From Actinobacteria bacterium 69-20 (GTDB taxonomy: Bacteria; Actinomycetota; Actinomycetes; Mycobacteriales; Nakamurellaceae), in the NCBI GenBank assembly GCA_001897425.1, contig MKSW01000033.1, forward strand, positions 228,668 through 292,667: a DNA stretch of 64,000 nucleotides, given 5' to 3'. The notes below the pieces were generated by a model that saw only the letters and a program-made list of their open reading frames with translations, was not told the DNA's origin and made no database searches. The translations under genes were made by a program, and so were the position numbers. How positions within the stretch are numbered: the stretch's first letter is position 1; each line of letters opens with the position of its first letter. Below, in pieces: positions 32,945-42,995 of the stretch.

Positions 32945-34413
32945 CAGCGGGCCGTCCCTTCTGCGTGGTTACCGCCTATGACGCTGTTCGCGGCTGGCGC
33001 CGACAGCTCGCGCTGCGTACCCGAACTCACTGCGCCCGGTGTCCAATCCCCCCGCTGCGCGGCCGGTGTTGAATCCCCCCGCTGCGCGCCCGGGCCGGCC
33101 ATCCGCGCCACGAAGCGGTCGAAGAGGTAACCGGCGTCGTGCGGGCCGGCTGCGGCCTCCGGGTGGAACTGCACCGAGAACGCTGGCACGTCAAGGCATT
33201 CCAGCCCTTCGACGACGCCGTCATTCAGGCACGTGAAGGCGACGCGGGCACGGCCGAAGGGGGTGTCGAACGGCTCATTCACGGCAGCGCCCGCCGGCGC
33301 TGTGTCACTCCCCGCACCTGACGGTGCCCTGTCACCTCCCCCACCTAAGGGTGCCCGGACGGCGAACCCGTGGTTGTGCGCCGTCACCAGCACCCGCCCA
33401 GTGGCCTCCTCGCGCACCGGCTGGTTGATGCCCCGATGCCCGAACGTGAGCTTGTACGTACCCAAACCGAGTGCGCGGCCGAGGATCTGGTTTCCGAAGC
33501 AGATCCCGAAGAACGGGATCCGGCGCCGGAGCACCTCTTCGGTGAGCGCGACCTGCGCGTCCGCGGTGGCCGGATCGCCCGGCCCGTTGGACAGGAACAC
33601 CCCGTCCACCCCGAGCGCCTCGATGTCCCCGATGCTCGCCGACGCCGGCAGCACGTGGCAGTCGATCCCGCGCGCGGCGAGCATCTGCGGCGTGTTCGCC
33701 TTGAGTCCGAGGTCGAGAGCCGCCACGGTGTACCGCTTCTCGCCGACAGCGGGCACCAGGTAGGCCGAAGGGGTGCTCACCTCTCCGGCGAGGTCCGCGC
33801 CGAGCATCTGCGGGGACTCGCGGACCAACCTCACCATGGAGTCCCGATCCGGCAGTCCGTCCGGCCCGCTGGGGGCGCCGCCGCTCGACCCGTCGGGCGA
33901 ACCCCCGGGCAATCCGGACGCCGCCGAGAAGATCCCACAGCGCATCACCCCGGCCGAACGCAGATGCCTTGTCAGGCCACGGGTGTCGACCTCGCTGATG
34001 CCGACCACGCCTTGCCGTTGCATCTCGGACTCGAGCGAGCCGGTCGCCCGCCAGTTCGTCGGCCGCGGCGACAGATCGCGCACCACGAACCCGGCGACCT
34101 GGATGCGACCGGACTCGTTGTCGTTCGCCGAACGGTCGGACCCGGCGACCCAGCCGGTGTTGCCGATCTGCGGCGCGGTCGCCACCACCACCTGCCGTCG
34201 GTACGAGGGGTCGGTCAGCGTCTCCTGGTACCCCGTCATGCCGGTGGCGAAAACCGCTTCACCGAAGGCGATCCCGCGCGCGCCGAACGCCCGGCCCGGA
34301 TAGACGCGGCCATCCTCGAGGACGAGTACCGCACTGCCGAACGGGCCTTGCCCCGCGGCCGCCGCAGTTGATGTCGCCGCAGTCGATGTCGCCGCAGGTG
34401 GTGTCACAGTCAT
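32944..34413 (-). CDS. carA: Carbamoyl-phosphate synthase small subunit, with insertions
   Basis: A 489-residue glutaminase subunit, clearly longer than the usual 370-390. The class I amidotransferase nucleophile is in [12 protein letters not shown], and the C-terminal [13 protein letters not shown] supplies the catalytic His and Glu. Extra material includes an N-terminal Thr/Ala repeat (SANTATS-like), a Gly/Ser/Pro loop (about 185-200), a Gly/Ala/Pro loop after [11 protein letters not shown] (about 365-385) and a tail with a repeated [16 protein letters not shown] unit. At DNA level the tail repeat is a 27-base tandem (33030-33082), and the second loop contains another tandem (33300-33360). 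The end of the gene contains the dispersed motif (32977-32991). Confidence 0.95.
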
Positions 34414-35774
34414 ACCGCGGCTCCCGCCGCGAGTGCCGAATTCCGCACCGTCGCCCGGCCGCGCAGGAATGTCGCCACCACACGAGCAGGCAGGTCCATG
34501 CCCTCGTAGGGAGTGTTGCGGGACAGGCTCGCCAGGTTCTCCGCCCGCACCGTCCAGCGCGCCGCCGGGTCGATGAGCGTCAGGTTCGCCGGCTCGCCGA
34601 CCGCGATCGGCCGGCCGTGATCCGTGAGACCGCCGATGCGCGCGGGGTTCTCACTCATCACGCGAGCTACGCCGCGCCAATCCAGCAACCCCGTCTCACA
34701 CATCGCCGCGCACACCACGGACAGTGCAGTCTCCAGGCCGAGCATCCCAGGGCGCGCCGCCGCCCATTCGGTCTCCTTGTCCTGCCGGGCGTGCGGCGCG
34801 TGATCGGTCGCCACGCAATCGATTACGCCCTCGGCCAGCGCACGGCGCAGCGCCTGCACGTGCACATCCGGCCGCAGCGGCGGGTTCACCTTGTTCACCG
34901 GGTCGTAGCTTTCGGCGCGAAAGTCGGTGAGCAGCAGGTGATGTGGGGTGACCTCGGCAGTCACCGAAGCGCCGTGCGCCTTCGCCGCGGCGATCAACTC
35001 GACCGACCCGGACGTCGACACGTGGCACACGTGCAGCCGGGAGTCGACGTGTTCGGCGAGCAGGCAGTCCCGCGCGACGATCGCCTCCTCGGCCACGGCC
35101 GGCCACCCGGCGAGCCCTAGCCGGGCGGACACAGCGCCCTCGTGCATCTGCGCGCCGGCCGTGAGGCGCGGCTCCTCGGCGTGCTGCGCGATCACCCCGC
35201 CGAAGGCCTTGACGTATTCCAGCGCCCGGCGCATCAGCAGCGGGTCCGCGACGCAGGAGCCGTCGTCCGAGAACATCCGCACGCACGCCGCCGAGGAGGC
35301 CATCGCCGCGAGCTCCGCGAGCTGAGAACCGTTGCGCCCCACCGTCACCGCACCGATCGGCTGCACATCCACCAGCCCGACCTCGCGGCCGAGCCGGAAC
35401 ACCTGCTCGACCACGCCCGCTGTGTCCGCAGCGGGCTCGGTGTTGGGCATCGCGAAGACGGCGGTGTACCCGCCGAGCGCCGCGGCCGCCGATCCGGAGG
35501 CCACCGTCTCCGCGTCCTCCGCGCCCGGTTCGCGCAGGTGCGTGTGCAGGTCCACCAGGCCGGGCAGCAGCACCAACCCGGACCCGTCCACCACCTCGGC
35601 GCCCGCGGCCTCCGGGTGCACAGAAGCGTCGGCGCCCACGGCCGCGATCCGCCCCCCGGCGAGCAGCACGTCGGCCGCGTCCTCACCGTACGGCGCGGCG
35701 CCCCGGATCAACACCGGCGCCGGGCGCGCACCTGCCCCCTCCGAGAATTCCTGCGCAGCAGCGAATGTCGTCAT
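34410..35774 (-). CDS. pyrC: Dihydroorotase
   Basis: A 454-residue class I dihydroorotase that cyclises carbamoyl aspartate. The metal motif [12 protein letters not shown] lies near residue 54, and later zinc ligands occur in AQHAEEP, CHVST and ATDHAPH. Start (ATG 35774, [10 protein letters not shown]) and stop both overlap neighbours by ATGA (pyrB and carA). The start codon lies inside a copy of the dispersed motif (35763-35775). In M. tuberculosis, from memory, a membrane-protein gene separates pyrC from carA; here there is none. Confidence 0.96.
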   Translation of the reverse strand: MTTFAAAQEFSEGAGARPAPVLIRGAAPYGEDAADVLLAGGRIAAVGADASVHPEAAGAEVVDGSGLVLLPGLVDLHTHLREPGAEDAETVASGSAAAALGGYTAVFAMPNTEPAADTAGVVEQVFRLGREVGLVDVQPIGAVTVGRNGSQLAELAAMASSAACVRMFSDDGSCVADPLLMRRALEYVKAFGGVIAQHAEEPRLTAGAQMHEGAVSARLGLAGWPAVAEEAIVARDCLLAEHVDSRLHVCHVSTSGSVELIAAAKAHGASVTAEVTPHHLLLTDFRAESYDPVNKVNPPLRPDVHVQALRRALAEGVIDCVATDHAPHARQDKETEWAAARPGMLGLETALSVVCAAMCETGLLDWRGVARVMSENPARIGGLTDHGRPIAVGEPANLTLIDPAARWTVRAENLASLSRNTPYEGMDLPARVVATFLRGRATVRNSALAAGAAV

Positions 35775-36832
35775 ACTCGGTCCGCCCCCTCACCGGAAAC
35801 CAGCAGATACAGGACGGCCATCCGCACCGTCACACCGTTGGCGACCTGCTCGGTGACCACGGAGCCCTCGCCGTCCGCGACGGCCGGCGCGATCTCCATG
35901 CCGCGGTTCATCGGGCCCGGATGCATCACGATCCCGTGCGGCGCGATCAGCGCGCGACGGCGCAGGTCGAGGCCGTACCCGCGGGTGTATTCGCGAGCGG
36001 TCGGGAAGAACGCGCCGTCCATGCGCTCCTTCTGGACCCGCAGCATCATCGCGGCGTCCGCCCCCGCGAGCGCCGCGTCGAGGTCGTAGGAGACGGCGCA
36101 CGGCCACGCGTCGACCCCCACCGGAAGCAGCGTCGGCGGCGCGACCAGCGTGACGCGCGCACCGAGGGCATGCAGCAGCGTGACGTTCGACCGGGCCACC
36201 CGCGAGTGCAGGATGTCCCCGACGATCACCACATGCCTTGCGTCCAAACCGTTTCCGACCCGATCGCGCACCGCGCCGTCGAGCAGGTGCCGGCGCAACG
36301 TGAACGCGTCCAGCAGCGCCTGGGTGGGGTGCTCGTGTGTCCCGTCGCCGGCGTTGATCACGGTCCCGGCGACCCATCCGGCCAGCCGGTGCGGCGCCCC
36401 GGAGGCCGAGTGCCGGATCACCACCGCGTCCGCGCCCATCGCCTGCAGCGTCAGCGCCGTGTCCTTGAGCGACTCGCCCTTCGAGACGGACGAGCCCTTC
36501 GCGGAGAAGTTGATCACGTCGGCCGAGAGTCGTTTCGCCGCAAGCTCAAAGGAGATCCGGGTTCGCGTCGAGTCCTCGTAGAAGAGGTTCACCACGGTGC
36601 GTCCGCGCAGGGTGGGGAGCTTCCGCACCTCGCGCCCGGCGATGGCCTGGTCGATCCGCTCCGCGGTGTCCAGCACGGCGATGGCCGCCTCGCGGGAGAG
36701 GTCGGACGCGGCGAGCAGGTGCCGTGGCAGGTCCGCGTACCCGTCATGCGTTGCGGCGCTTGCGGTTTCGAGAACCGCACCGGCAGAACCGGCAGCGGCG
36801 CCAGAAGGGGTTCCGGTGGCCAGGCTCGTCAT
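35771..36832 (-). CDS. pyrB: Aspartate carbamoyltransferase catalytic subunit
   Basis: A 353-residue ATCase catalytic chain joining carbamoyl phosphate and aspartate. The carbamoyl-phosphate loop is [13 protein letters not shown], the second is [17 protein letters not shown], and MHPGPMNRG closes the active site. I start at ATG 36832 ([10 protein letters not shown]) because it overlaps the pyrR stop (ATGA); the first 40 residues are Ala/Gly/Ser-rich and extra to the family core. No regulatory subunit (pyrI) is present, as expected for actinobacteria. Confidence 0.96.
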   Translation of the reverse strand: MTSLATGTPSGAAAGSAGAVLETASAATHDGYADLPRHLLAASDLSREAAIAVLDTAERIDQAIAGREVRKLPTLRGRTVVNLFYEDSTRTRISFELAAKRLSADVINFSAKGSSVSKGESLKDTALTLQAMGADAVVIRHSASGAPHRLAGWVAGTVINAGDGTHEHPTQALLDAFTLRRHLLDGAVRDRVGNGLDARHVVIVGDILHSRVARSNVTLLHALGARVTLVAPPTLLPVGVDAWPCAVSYDLDAALAGADAAMMLRVQKERMDGAFFPTAREYTRGYGLDLRRRALIAPHGIVMHPGPMNRGMEIAPAVADGEGSVVTEQVANGVTVRMAVLYLLVSGEGADRV

Positions 36833-37488
36833 TCCGCACGCTCCACGGTCACCGCGTCGAAGCCGTCGATCTCGGTCAGATGCACGGCGACGTCGTCGTC
36901 GAAGGCGGTCGGGATGTTCTTGCCCACGTAGTCCGCGCGGATAGGCAGCTGCCGATGGCCGCGATCGACCAGCACGGCCAGCCGGATCGCGGCGGGTCGC
37001 CCGTGGTCGCGAAGGGCGTCCATGGCGGCACGGATCGTCCGCCCCGAGTAGAGGACGTCGTCCACCAGCACCACCACCAGGCCGTCGACACCTGTTTGCG
37101 GCAAATCGGTCTCGGCCAGCGCGCGCGGCGGGCGGCCGCGCAGGTCGTCCCGGTAGAGGGTGATGTCCAGCGCGCCGACGGGGTAGTCGCCGGGCGAGAA
37201 CTGCGCCATGCGGGCGGCGAGCCGGCGGGCCAGCGGAACCCCGCGGCGCGGGATGCCGACGAGCAGGGCCGGCCGGTCGCCGATGCTTTCCAGGATCTGG
37301 TGCGCGATGCGGTCGATGGTGCGCCGGATATCGGCGTCCGACAGGATCACGGCCGTCCGCGAATCGGGCTTCGGGGAAGAATGCCCGGTACCCCGGGCGG
37401 TGCCGCTGACATCGGATGCGGCTGTGGTGGCGCGGCCCTGGTCGATGCCGGCCGCGCGGCTGTGGTGCGCAACGTGCTCGGAGCTCAT
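36829..37488 (-). CDS. pyrR: Bifunctional PyrR regulator/uracil phosphoribosyltransferase
   Basis: A 219-residue PyrR, beginning [21 protein letters not shown] non-conserved N-terminal tail of about 45 residues precedes the phosphoribosyltransferase fold ([20 protein letters not shown]). The PRPP loop is [20 protein letters not shown]. It senses UMP and controls pyr mRNA, and can convert uracil to UMP. The start at ATG 37488 has AGGAGG 6 bases upstream; this decides against the longer frame from 37512. It is the first gene of the pyr operon. Confidence 0.95.
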   Translation of the reverse strand: MSSEHVAHHSRAAGIDQGRATTAASDVSGTARGTGHSSPKPDSRTAVILSDADIRRTIDRIAHQILESIGDRPALLVGIPRRGVPLARRLAARMAQFSPGDYPVGALDITLYRDDLRGRPPRALAETDLPQTGVDGLVVVLVDDVLYSGRTIRAAMDALRDHGRPAAIRLAVLVDRGHRQLPIRADYVGKNIPTAFDDDVAVHLTEIDGFDAVTVERAE

Positions 37489-37540
37489 CACAGACCTCCT
37501 TTCCCGCCTCACCGGACGGCTTTAAAGGATGTCGCCGAGA

Positions 37541-37546
37541 ATCATA
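37541..37546 (-). promoter_or_regulatory. Candidate -10 of the pyr operon
   Basis: On the minus strand TATGAT lies 53 bases upstream of the pyrR start. No good -35 is visible at 16-18 bases. The leader is too short for a long attenuator, but PyrR could act at the ribosome-binding site as proposed in mycobacteria. Confidence 0.4.
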
Positions 37547-37601
37547 GCAACGCCGCGGGCTCGGCCGTTTTTCGGGTATGACGGCCGAACCGGTCCCGCG
37601 C

Positions 37602-38651
37602 TCAGGTCCGCACGAGGGACCGGCCGCGTTCGGCGAGGATGCCGGCCTGGACGAAGTACGCCACCAGATCCCGGACGGTATCCGTGAACGGCCTCGGCGC
37701 ATAACCGAGTCCCGCGCGCGCCTTGCCGCCGTCCACACAGGGCGAGGCCAGCAAGTGCTCGATCGCGCTCGCCGACATCACGTCCGAGCCGAAGGCCGCG
37801 CCGATCGGCTCGGCCATGGGCAGGATGCCCTTGACCACCCCGAGGGGAACCGCGACGAGCGGCGCACGCCGGCCCGCCGTACGGGCCGCGACCGTCAGCA
37901 GATCGTGCATCGTCACCATTTCGCCTGGCATCAGGTAGTTCTCGCCCGTTCGGCCGTGTTCGGCGGCCAGTATCAGCCCGTCGACCACGTCACGCACATC
38001 GACTAGGTCGAAGCTTCCGGCCACCGACGCCGGCGCCCGCCCGAGTGCGCCGTCGAGCACCATCGCGTTCAGCCGGGAGATCCTCCCCGGCGGGTCCTTC
38101 GGCCCGAAGATGCCGGTCGGATTGCAGATCACCGAATCGAGCCCGCGCTCGACCACCGCCAGCAGTTCCCGCTCGCCGGCATATTTCGACCGGTCGTAGA
38201 CGGGGAGGTCGTCGGCGACGGAGCGCGGCGAGGATTCCGTCATCACCTGCCCGCACCGGTGCTCATCGAACGAGTGCACGGAACTGCAGTGCACCAGCCG
38301 TCGCACCGACTCGTCGAGACACGCCTGCGCCACGGTCGCGACGCCACGGGTATTGAGTTCCCAGGCCTGCGGATCTTCCCGTTTCAGGGTGATCTTCGCG
38401 GCGAGATGGAAGACCACCTCTGCACCGGAGACCGCCGCGCGCATCTGCGCCGGATCCATCACATCCGCGACCACGATCCGGAGACGGTCATCGGTCGCAT
38501 CGCCGCCCACTCCCGTGGCGCCGCCCAGGTTCGCGCCCGACGTGTCGACGGCCTGCCTGTCCACCGCCGTGACCTCGTGCCCGGCGCCGAGGAGCCGCTC
38601 GACGAGGTTGACGCCCACGAACCCGGCCGCCCCCGTGACCGCCACCCTCAT
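37602..38651 (-). CDS. NAD-dependent epimerase/dehydratase (3-beta-HSD-like)
   Basis: A 349-residue extended short-chain dehydrogenase. The NAD motif [10 protein letters not shown] sits at residues 7-16, and the catalytic YxxxK is YDRSKYAGE near residue 158, with Ser in HCSSVHSF. It resembles sterol/dihydroflavonol-type NAD(P)-dependent oxidoreductases (WcaG/3-beta-HSD group); the substrate is unknown. The start at ATG 38651 has GAGGAGG upstream. It lies just beyond the pyr operon, in the same direction, 113 bases upstream of the pyrR start, so it probably has its own transcript. Confidence 0.8.
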   Translation of the reverse strand: MRVAVTGAAGFVGVNLVERLLGAGHEVTAVDRQAVDTSGANLGGATGVGGDATDDRLRIVVADVMDPAQMRAAVSGAEVVFHLAAKITLKREDPQAWELNTRGVATVAQACLDESVRRLVHCSSVHSFDEHRCGQVMTESSPRSVADDLPVYDRSKYAGERELLAVVERGLDSVICNPTGIFGPKDPPGRISRLNAMVLDGALGRAPASVAGSFDLVDVRDVVDGLILAAEHGRTGENYLMPGEMVTMHDLLTVAARTAGRRAPLVAVPLGVVKGILPMAEPIGAAFGSDVMSASAIEHLLASPCVDGGKARAGLGYAPRPFTDTVRDLVAYFVQAGILAERGRSLVRT

Positions 38652-39069
38652 GGCCGCCTCCTCGCCGAAGGTCACGCGCCCGTCACACCACCGTCCTCTC
38701 CTTCGGACAGGCGCGCCACGGCCTAAGGTCCCGACCACCAGGGCACGACGCCCGCCGCCGAGGCCCGCCCGGCCGCCATGCGGCCGCGAACTTCGTCATA
38801 TCCGGTGACGACGCGCGACGCAACGTAACCACAGCGGCAAACACGGGACGAACGCTGCGGCGAACACCGCCACGAAAGCCGCGCGACCGGCGCAGGGACC
38901 CCCCCGAAACCACCCATTCCGTCAAGTTCGGCACAGATGTTGATGAAGGCCTAGATACGGACAGTGCCAATCGGGTAAAATATGGCTACTCTGTGTTGCC
39001 TCTTCGCGGTTGCCATGCGCGCTCCCGCCACCGCAGAGCAGACCGTGAGCGCCGTGACGGGAGAATCGG
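38652..39069. other. Divergent intergenic region before bldD
   Basis: This 418-base gap has no credible gene. It contains the dispersed motif GAACTTCGTCATA (38788-38800) and, closer to bldD, a TAAAAT -10-like box (38977-38982) and TACTCT (38988-38993). The stretch 38930-38990 is the most A/T-rich part and probably holds the bldD promoter or promoters. No convincing -35 accompanies the boxes. Confidence 0.55.
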
Positions 39070-39552
39070 ATGTCCGACAGCTATGCGCACGCCCTGGGCG
39101 CCCGATTGCGTGCGATCCGCGTGCAACAGGGGCTGAGCCTGCACGCGGTGGAGCAGAAGTCCGAGGGCCAGTGGAAGGCGGTGGTCATCGGCTCCTACGA
39201 GCGCGGCGATCGCGCGGTCACGGTGGCGAAGCTCGCCGATCTGGCCGATTTCTACGGGGTGCCGATCGCCGAGCTGCTGCCCGAGCACCGGGCCGGGCGG
39301 CGCGGAATCCCGACGCCGAAACTGATGATCGACCTGCAGAAGCTGGCCGATCTGCCGCCGGAAAAGGCTGGTCCGCTGGCCCGGTACGCGGCCGCGATCC
39401 AGTCGCAGCGCGGCGACTACAACGGGAAGGTGCTGACGATCCGCACCGAGGACCTTCGCTCGCTCGCGGTGATCTACGACATGACCCCGACGGACCTCGC
39501 CGCTCAGCTCGTCTCCTGGGGCGTCCTGCCGGAGGGCACGGAGATCGACTGA
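39070..39552 (+). CDS. bldD: BldD-like global regulator with c-di-GMP signature
   Basis: A 160-residue XRE-type protein. Residues 6-72 form the helix-turn-helix domain (ARLRAIRVQQGLSLHAVEQK, then SYERGDRAVTVAKLADLADF). The C-terminal domain carries R114-G-D116, eight residues, then R125-T-E-D128, the RxD-X8-RxxD signature that binds tetrameric cyclic di-GMP in Streptomyces BldD. The positions agree with the residue numbers I recall for S. coelicolor. BldD represses developmental genes when bound to c-di-GMP. In non-sporulating Mycobacteriales the target set is not known to me. It sits in the usual place between the pyr genes and nusB. Confidence 0.9.
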   Translation: MSDSYAHALGARLRAIRVQQGLSLHAVEQKSEGQWKAVVIGSYERGDRAVTVAKLADLADFYGVPIAELLPEHRAGRRGIPTPKLMIDLQKLADLPPEKAGPLARYAAAIQSQRGDYNGKVLTIRTEDLRSLAVIYDMTPTDLAAQLVSWGVLPEGTEID

Positions 39553-39582
39553 ACCGCGGATCGACTGAGCCCCGGCGTGCAG

Positions 39583-39996
39583 CTATCCGGCGCGCAGCTG
39601 CGGGACGAGCGCCATGATCTGCGCGAGGACTCCGTTGATGAACCGCGGGGACTCGTCCGTCGACAGGCTCTTCGCCAACTCGACCGCTTCGTCGACCGCC
39701 ACCGCGGGATCGACGTCCCCGTAGAGCAGTTCGGACACGGCGATGCGCAGAATCGCTCGGTCCACCGCGGGCATCCGGTCGATCGACCAGTCGATCGAGT
39801 GCTGCGCGATCAGCGAATCGATGCGATCCAGATGCGCCACGACCCCGCGCACCAGGCCCTCGGCGAAGTCGCCCATCGGCACCGCGTCCGCGTCCGCCGC
39901 ACGCTCCTGCAGCAGCCGCAGCGCGTCGATGTCCCGGGCCTCCGCGGCGTACAGCACATCGAGCGCGCGCTTACGCGATTTGGACCTGGCGGACAT
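39583..39996 (-). CDS. nusB: Transcription antitermination factor NusB
   Basis: A 137-residue all-helical NusB, which binds boxA RNA with NusE/S10 in rRNA antitermination. Characteristic parts are the basic N-terminus (SARSKSRKRALDVLYAAE), IDWSIDRMPAVDRAILRIAV and the C-terminal PRFINGVLAQIM. The start is ATG 39996. It follows efp by 42 bases on the same strand; that gap contains a GTCATA motif (40014-40026). Confidence 0.95.
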   Translation of the reverse strand: MSARSKSRKRALDVLYAAEARDIDALRLLQERAADADAVPMGDFAEGLVRGVVAHLDRIDSLIAQHSIDWSIDRMPAVDRAILRIAVSELLYGDVDPAVAVDEAVELAKSLSTDESPRFINGVLAQIMALVPQLRAG

Positions 39997-40038
39997 CGGC
40001 GATTCCGATCGGGTATGACGGTGTTCCGGGCCGAGCGC

Positions 40039-40602
40039 TCAGCTGGAGACCCGGCTCAGGTACGTGCCGCTGCGGGTGTCGACCTTGATCTTGTCGCCGG
40101 TGTTCAGAAACAGCGGGACCTGGATCTCCGCGCCGGTCTCCAGCGTCGCCGGTTTGGTGCCCCCGGTCGATCGGTCGCCCTGCAGACCCGGATCCGTGTG
40201 CGAGATGGTGAGTTCGACGGACGCCGGGAGTTCGATGAACAGCACGGTGCCGTCGTGGGTCGCCACCATCACCTCCTGGTTGTCTAGCAGGTAGTTCGCC
40301 GCATCGCCCACCGTTGCCGCCGGGATCGAGATCTGCTCGTACGTGTCGCCGTCCATGAAGACGTAGGCGTCGCCATCGACGTACAGGTAGGTCATGTCGC
40401 GCTTGTCGACGGTCGCCGTGTCGACCTTGATGCCCGCGTTGAACGTGCGGTCGACCGTCTTGCCGGACATCACGTTCTTCAGCGTGGTGCGCACGAACGC
40501 GGGGCCCTTACCCGGCTTGACGTGCTGAAACTCGGTGATCGTCCACAGTTGCCCGTCGATGTTGAGCACGAGGCCGTTTCGGAAGTCGCTGGTAGAGGCC
40601 AT
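40039..40602 (-). CDS. efp: Translation elongation factor P
   Basis: A 187-residue EF-P that relieves ribosome stalling at polyproline. The tip of domain I is KPGKGPAF with Lys32 at the modification position. The C-terminal domain III ends [19 protein letters not shown]. The start is ATG 40602 ([10 protein letters not shown]); an upstream extension to 40671 lacks family likeness. It is the middle gene of the pepQ-efp-nusB run. Confidence 0.97.
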   Translation of the reverse strand: MASTSDFRNGLVLNIDGQLWTITEFQHVKPGKGPAFVRTTLKNVMSGKTVDRTFNAGIKVDTATVDKRDMTYLYVDGDAYVFMDGDTYEQISIPAATVGDAANYLLDNQEVMVATHDGTVLFIELPASVELTISHTDPGLQGDRSTGGTKPATLETGAEIQVPLFLNTGDKIKVDTRSGTYLSRVSS

Positions 40603-40727
40603 GGGTGAACCCTCAAGGTCCTTTCGGTAGTCGAGTGTTTCAGTCGGGTGCCGACCGTCCGGCGCGGCCACGCGGCGGGCGCACCGCCCGGGACGGCGAC
40701 GGCGCGCGCCCCGTCACACGGCGCGGC

Positions 40728-41840
40728 CTACAGCGCCAGCAGGTCGCGGGGGGAGAGCGTGAGCGGCTCGAACCCGTCCGCACCCACCACGCCGCTGTCC
40801 TCGATGCGGACGCCACCCCGGCCCGGGAGGTACACCCCCGGTTCGACGGTGACGGTCATGTCGTTGGCCATAATACCGGTCGACGAGGGTGCGAACCACG
40901 GCGCCTCGTGCACCTGCAGCCCCACTCCGTGGCCGAGCCCGTGCCCGAAATGCTCGCCGTGACCAGCCGCGACGATGACGTCGCGCGCGGCCGCATCCAC
41001 GGCGGACGCCGTGGCGCCCGCACACACCGCGTCGCGCCCGGCCTGCTGGGCGGCCGCCACCAGGGCGTGTACCTCGAGCTGCCAGCCGGCGGGCGGGCCT
41101 AGCACGAACATCCTCGTCATATCCGAGTGGTAACCGCCGGCCACGGCACCGAAATCGATCTTGACAAGGTCGCCGAGGCGCATCTCGCGACCCGTCGGCC
41201 GGTGATGCGGGATCGCCGAGTTCTCGCCCGCCGCAAGGATTGTCGGGAAGGAGACGTCCTCCGATCCGAGCGCGCGCATCCGTTCGTCGAGGTCCAGCGC
41301 GGCGGCGCGTTCGGTGCGGCCGGGCCGCAGTCCGCCGGCGGCGAGGAGCTCGGTGAGCGCCGTGTCGGCGATCTCGCAGGCGCGGCGGAGCATTGCGATC
41401 TCGCCCGCGTCCTTGACCTCGCGCAGCTTCTCGACCCAGCCGTTCGCGGGCACCAGCGCGGTGCCCGGCGTCGCCGCACCGGTCAGCACCCGATGTCGCG
41501 CCACCGTGACGACATGCTCCTCGAAGCCGATCCGTTTGGCCATTGTGTTCGCGAGAAGCGCGGTGTCGCAGGTCTTGTCGATGCGTAGCTTGAGGTCAGG
41601 TGCTTCGTCACGGGCCTGGATCGCGTAGCGCGAGTCGGTGCACAGCAGCGACGCGTCGTCACCGGCGGCCGAGACCAGCAGCGCGGCATTGGATCCGGTG
41701 AATCCGGTGAGGTAGCCGATGTTCGTGAGATCGGTGACCAGCAGCGCGTCCACGTCCTGCGCCCGCACCGTCGCGCGCAGCGCCTCGCGGCGCTCGGCCC
41801 GCATCTCCGGGTATGACGTGGTCCTCGTGGCCGGGCTCAT
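40728..41840 (-). CDS. pepQ: Xaa-Pro aminopeptidase/dipeptidase (M24B)
   Basis: A 370-residue creatinase-fold metallopeptidase. The five metal ligands of the family are visible: Asp in VKIDFGAV, Asp in HSDMTRMFV, His in GHGLGHGVGL, Glu in VTVEPGVYLP and Glu in GVRIEDSGVV. It would cleave the bond before proline in short peptides. The N-terminal creatinase-like domain begins near residue 13. The position upstream of efp is conserved in actinobacteria. The start is ATG 41840; ATG 41804 is an alternative. Confidence 0.92.
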   Translation of the reverse strand: MSPATRTTSYPEMRAERREALRATVRAQDVDALLVTDLTNIGYLTGFTGSNAALLVSAAGDDASLLCTDSRYAIQARDEAPDLKLRIDKTCDTALLANTMAKRIGFEEHVVTVARHRVLTGAATPGTALVPANGWVEKLREVKDAGEIAMLRRACEIADTALTELLAAGGLRPGRTERAAALDLDERMRALGSEDVSFPTILAAGENSAIPHHRPTGREMRLGDLVKIDFGAVAGGYHSDMTRMFVLGPPAGWQLEVHALVAAAQQAGRDAVCAGATASAVDAAARDVIVAAGHGEHFGHGLGHGVGLQVHEAPWFAPSSTGIMANDMTVTVEPGVYLPGRGGVRIEDSGVVGADGFEPLTLSPRDLLAL

Positions 41841-41981
41841 GCCGTGATGCTATGCGGCGGCGGCGTGTGGCGCCGTCCTGACCTCTTGGCCGGGACCGAT
41901 CACTGCAGTTCAGAGACCTCGCCCCGTGATCGACCCGCGTCGTCCCGCATCCGGTCGCGAAGGCCCGGGAATCCGCCTCGA

Positions 41982-42031
41982 TTGGAAACCTTTCCGGAAA
42001 CGTTGCGATGACTCATTGGACGGGATACGCT
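41982..42031 (+). promoter_or_regulatory. LacI-type operator overlapping importer promoter
   Basis: TTGGAAACCTTTCC (41982-41995) is directly followed by GGAAACGTTGCGATG (41996-42010). Both halves resemble GGAAACGTTTCC, the LacI-family palindrome. TTGCGA (42003-42008) and TACGCT (42026-42031) at a 17-base spacing make a promoter whose -35 lies inside the operator, so binding should repress. The same 29 bases occur at 50076-50104. Confidence 0.8.
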
Positions 42032-42089
42032 GCAGCGCACATGCAACTCGCCACCGCAGATGCGCCTTGAGTGAGAGGAGCCAGCTTCC

Positions 42090-42995
42090 GTGTCGTCCGC
42101 CCGCCCACCAGTGTTGGTAGGCCGTCGACGGGTCGGCCTGCTGGGCTTCTTGTTCTGTGCTCCGCTACTCACGCTCGTGCTCGCTTTGGTCGCCTGGCCG
42201 ATCATCAACCTCGTTCGCTATTCCTTCACGAGTTATGGGGGGCTCACGGCCCCCGTGTGGGTCGGCCTGAAGAACTACCTGTTCCTTATTAAATGGTCGG
42301 ATTTCCATCGAATTCTGCTGAATAACGTCTTTATTCTCGGCGGACTAGTGATTTGGATATCTGTCCCGCTCCTCCTGTCCATCGTGATCTTCAAATTCCG
42401 GAAGGCCGACCTGGTTCGCGCCGTGTTGTTCGTTCCGGCAATGTTGTCGCCCGTCATTGTCGGCGGCGTATTTCGTATCGTCCTCGCGGATGACGGACCG
42501 GTGAACTCGCTCCTCCGGTCGGTGGGGTTGGGTGTGCTCGCTTTCGGTTGGTTGTCCGACAGTCGGGTGGTACTCGTGACGCTCGCCCTCGTGATCTGTT
42601 GGGCCACGATGGGCTCGGGAATCCTCTTCTACACAGCTGGGCTGACTGCGATTTCGCCGTCATACCTGGAGGCCGCCGAACTCGACGGCGCGAACTGGTG
42701 GCAGATGATCTGGTACATCTACCGCCCGGCATTGCGATCGATCACCCGGTTTTGGATGCTGCTTTTGACGGTCACGACGATCACGGGGTTCTTCCCGTGG
42801 GTTTACGGGCTCACGCTCGGCGGACCGGGGGTGGCGTCGACGACGCTCGACTACGCCGTGTACATCACGCTCAATCAGGGCAGCGAATTGGGCAGAGGCG
42901 CAGCCATCGCCGCCATCGCCGTGATCCTGGTGCTGGCCGTGATCCTCCTGCAGCAGGTTGCGCGCCTGATCCGGCGAGAGAGCAGCTGGTCATGA
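42090..42995 (+). CDS. CUT1 sugar ABC transporter permease 1
   Basis: A 301-residue permease of the MalF/CUT1 type with six predicted membrane segments, beginning FLFCAPLLTLVLALVAWPII. The ATPase-contacting EAA loop reads YLEAAELDGANWWQMIWYIY. It starts with GTG 42090 and has GAGAGGAG upstream. The next permease overlaps by ATGA. It is the first gene of the catabolic island. The base use is A/T-richer than in the core genes (for example TTATTAAATGG at 42287), in keeping with acquisition. Confidence 0.9.
   Translation: MSSARPPVLVGRRRVGLLGFLFCAPLLTLVLALVAWPIINLVRYSFTSYGGLTAPVWVGLKNYLFLIKWSDFHRILLNNVFILGGLVIWISVPLLLSIVIFKFRKADLVRAVLFVPAMLSPVIVGGVFRIVLADDGPVNSLLRSVGLGVLAFGWLSDSRVVLVTLALVICWATMGSGILFYTAGLTAISPSYLEAAELDGANWWQMIWYIYRPALRSITRFWMLLLTVTTITGFFPWVYGLTLGGPGVASTTLDYAVYITLNQGSELGRGAAIAAIAVILVLAVILLQQVARLIRRESSWS

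Noticed and set aside
38683..38970. A 95-codon minus-strand frame upstream of the epimerase gene.
   Set aside because: Arg/Ser-rich composition typical of a GC-rich shadow frame, and it covers the likely bldD promoter.
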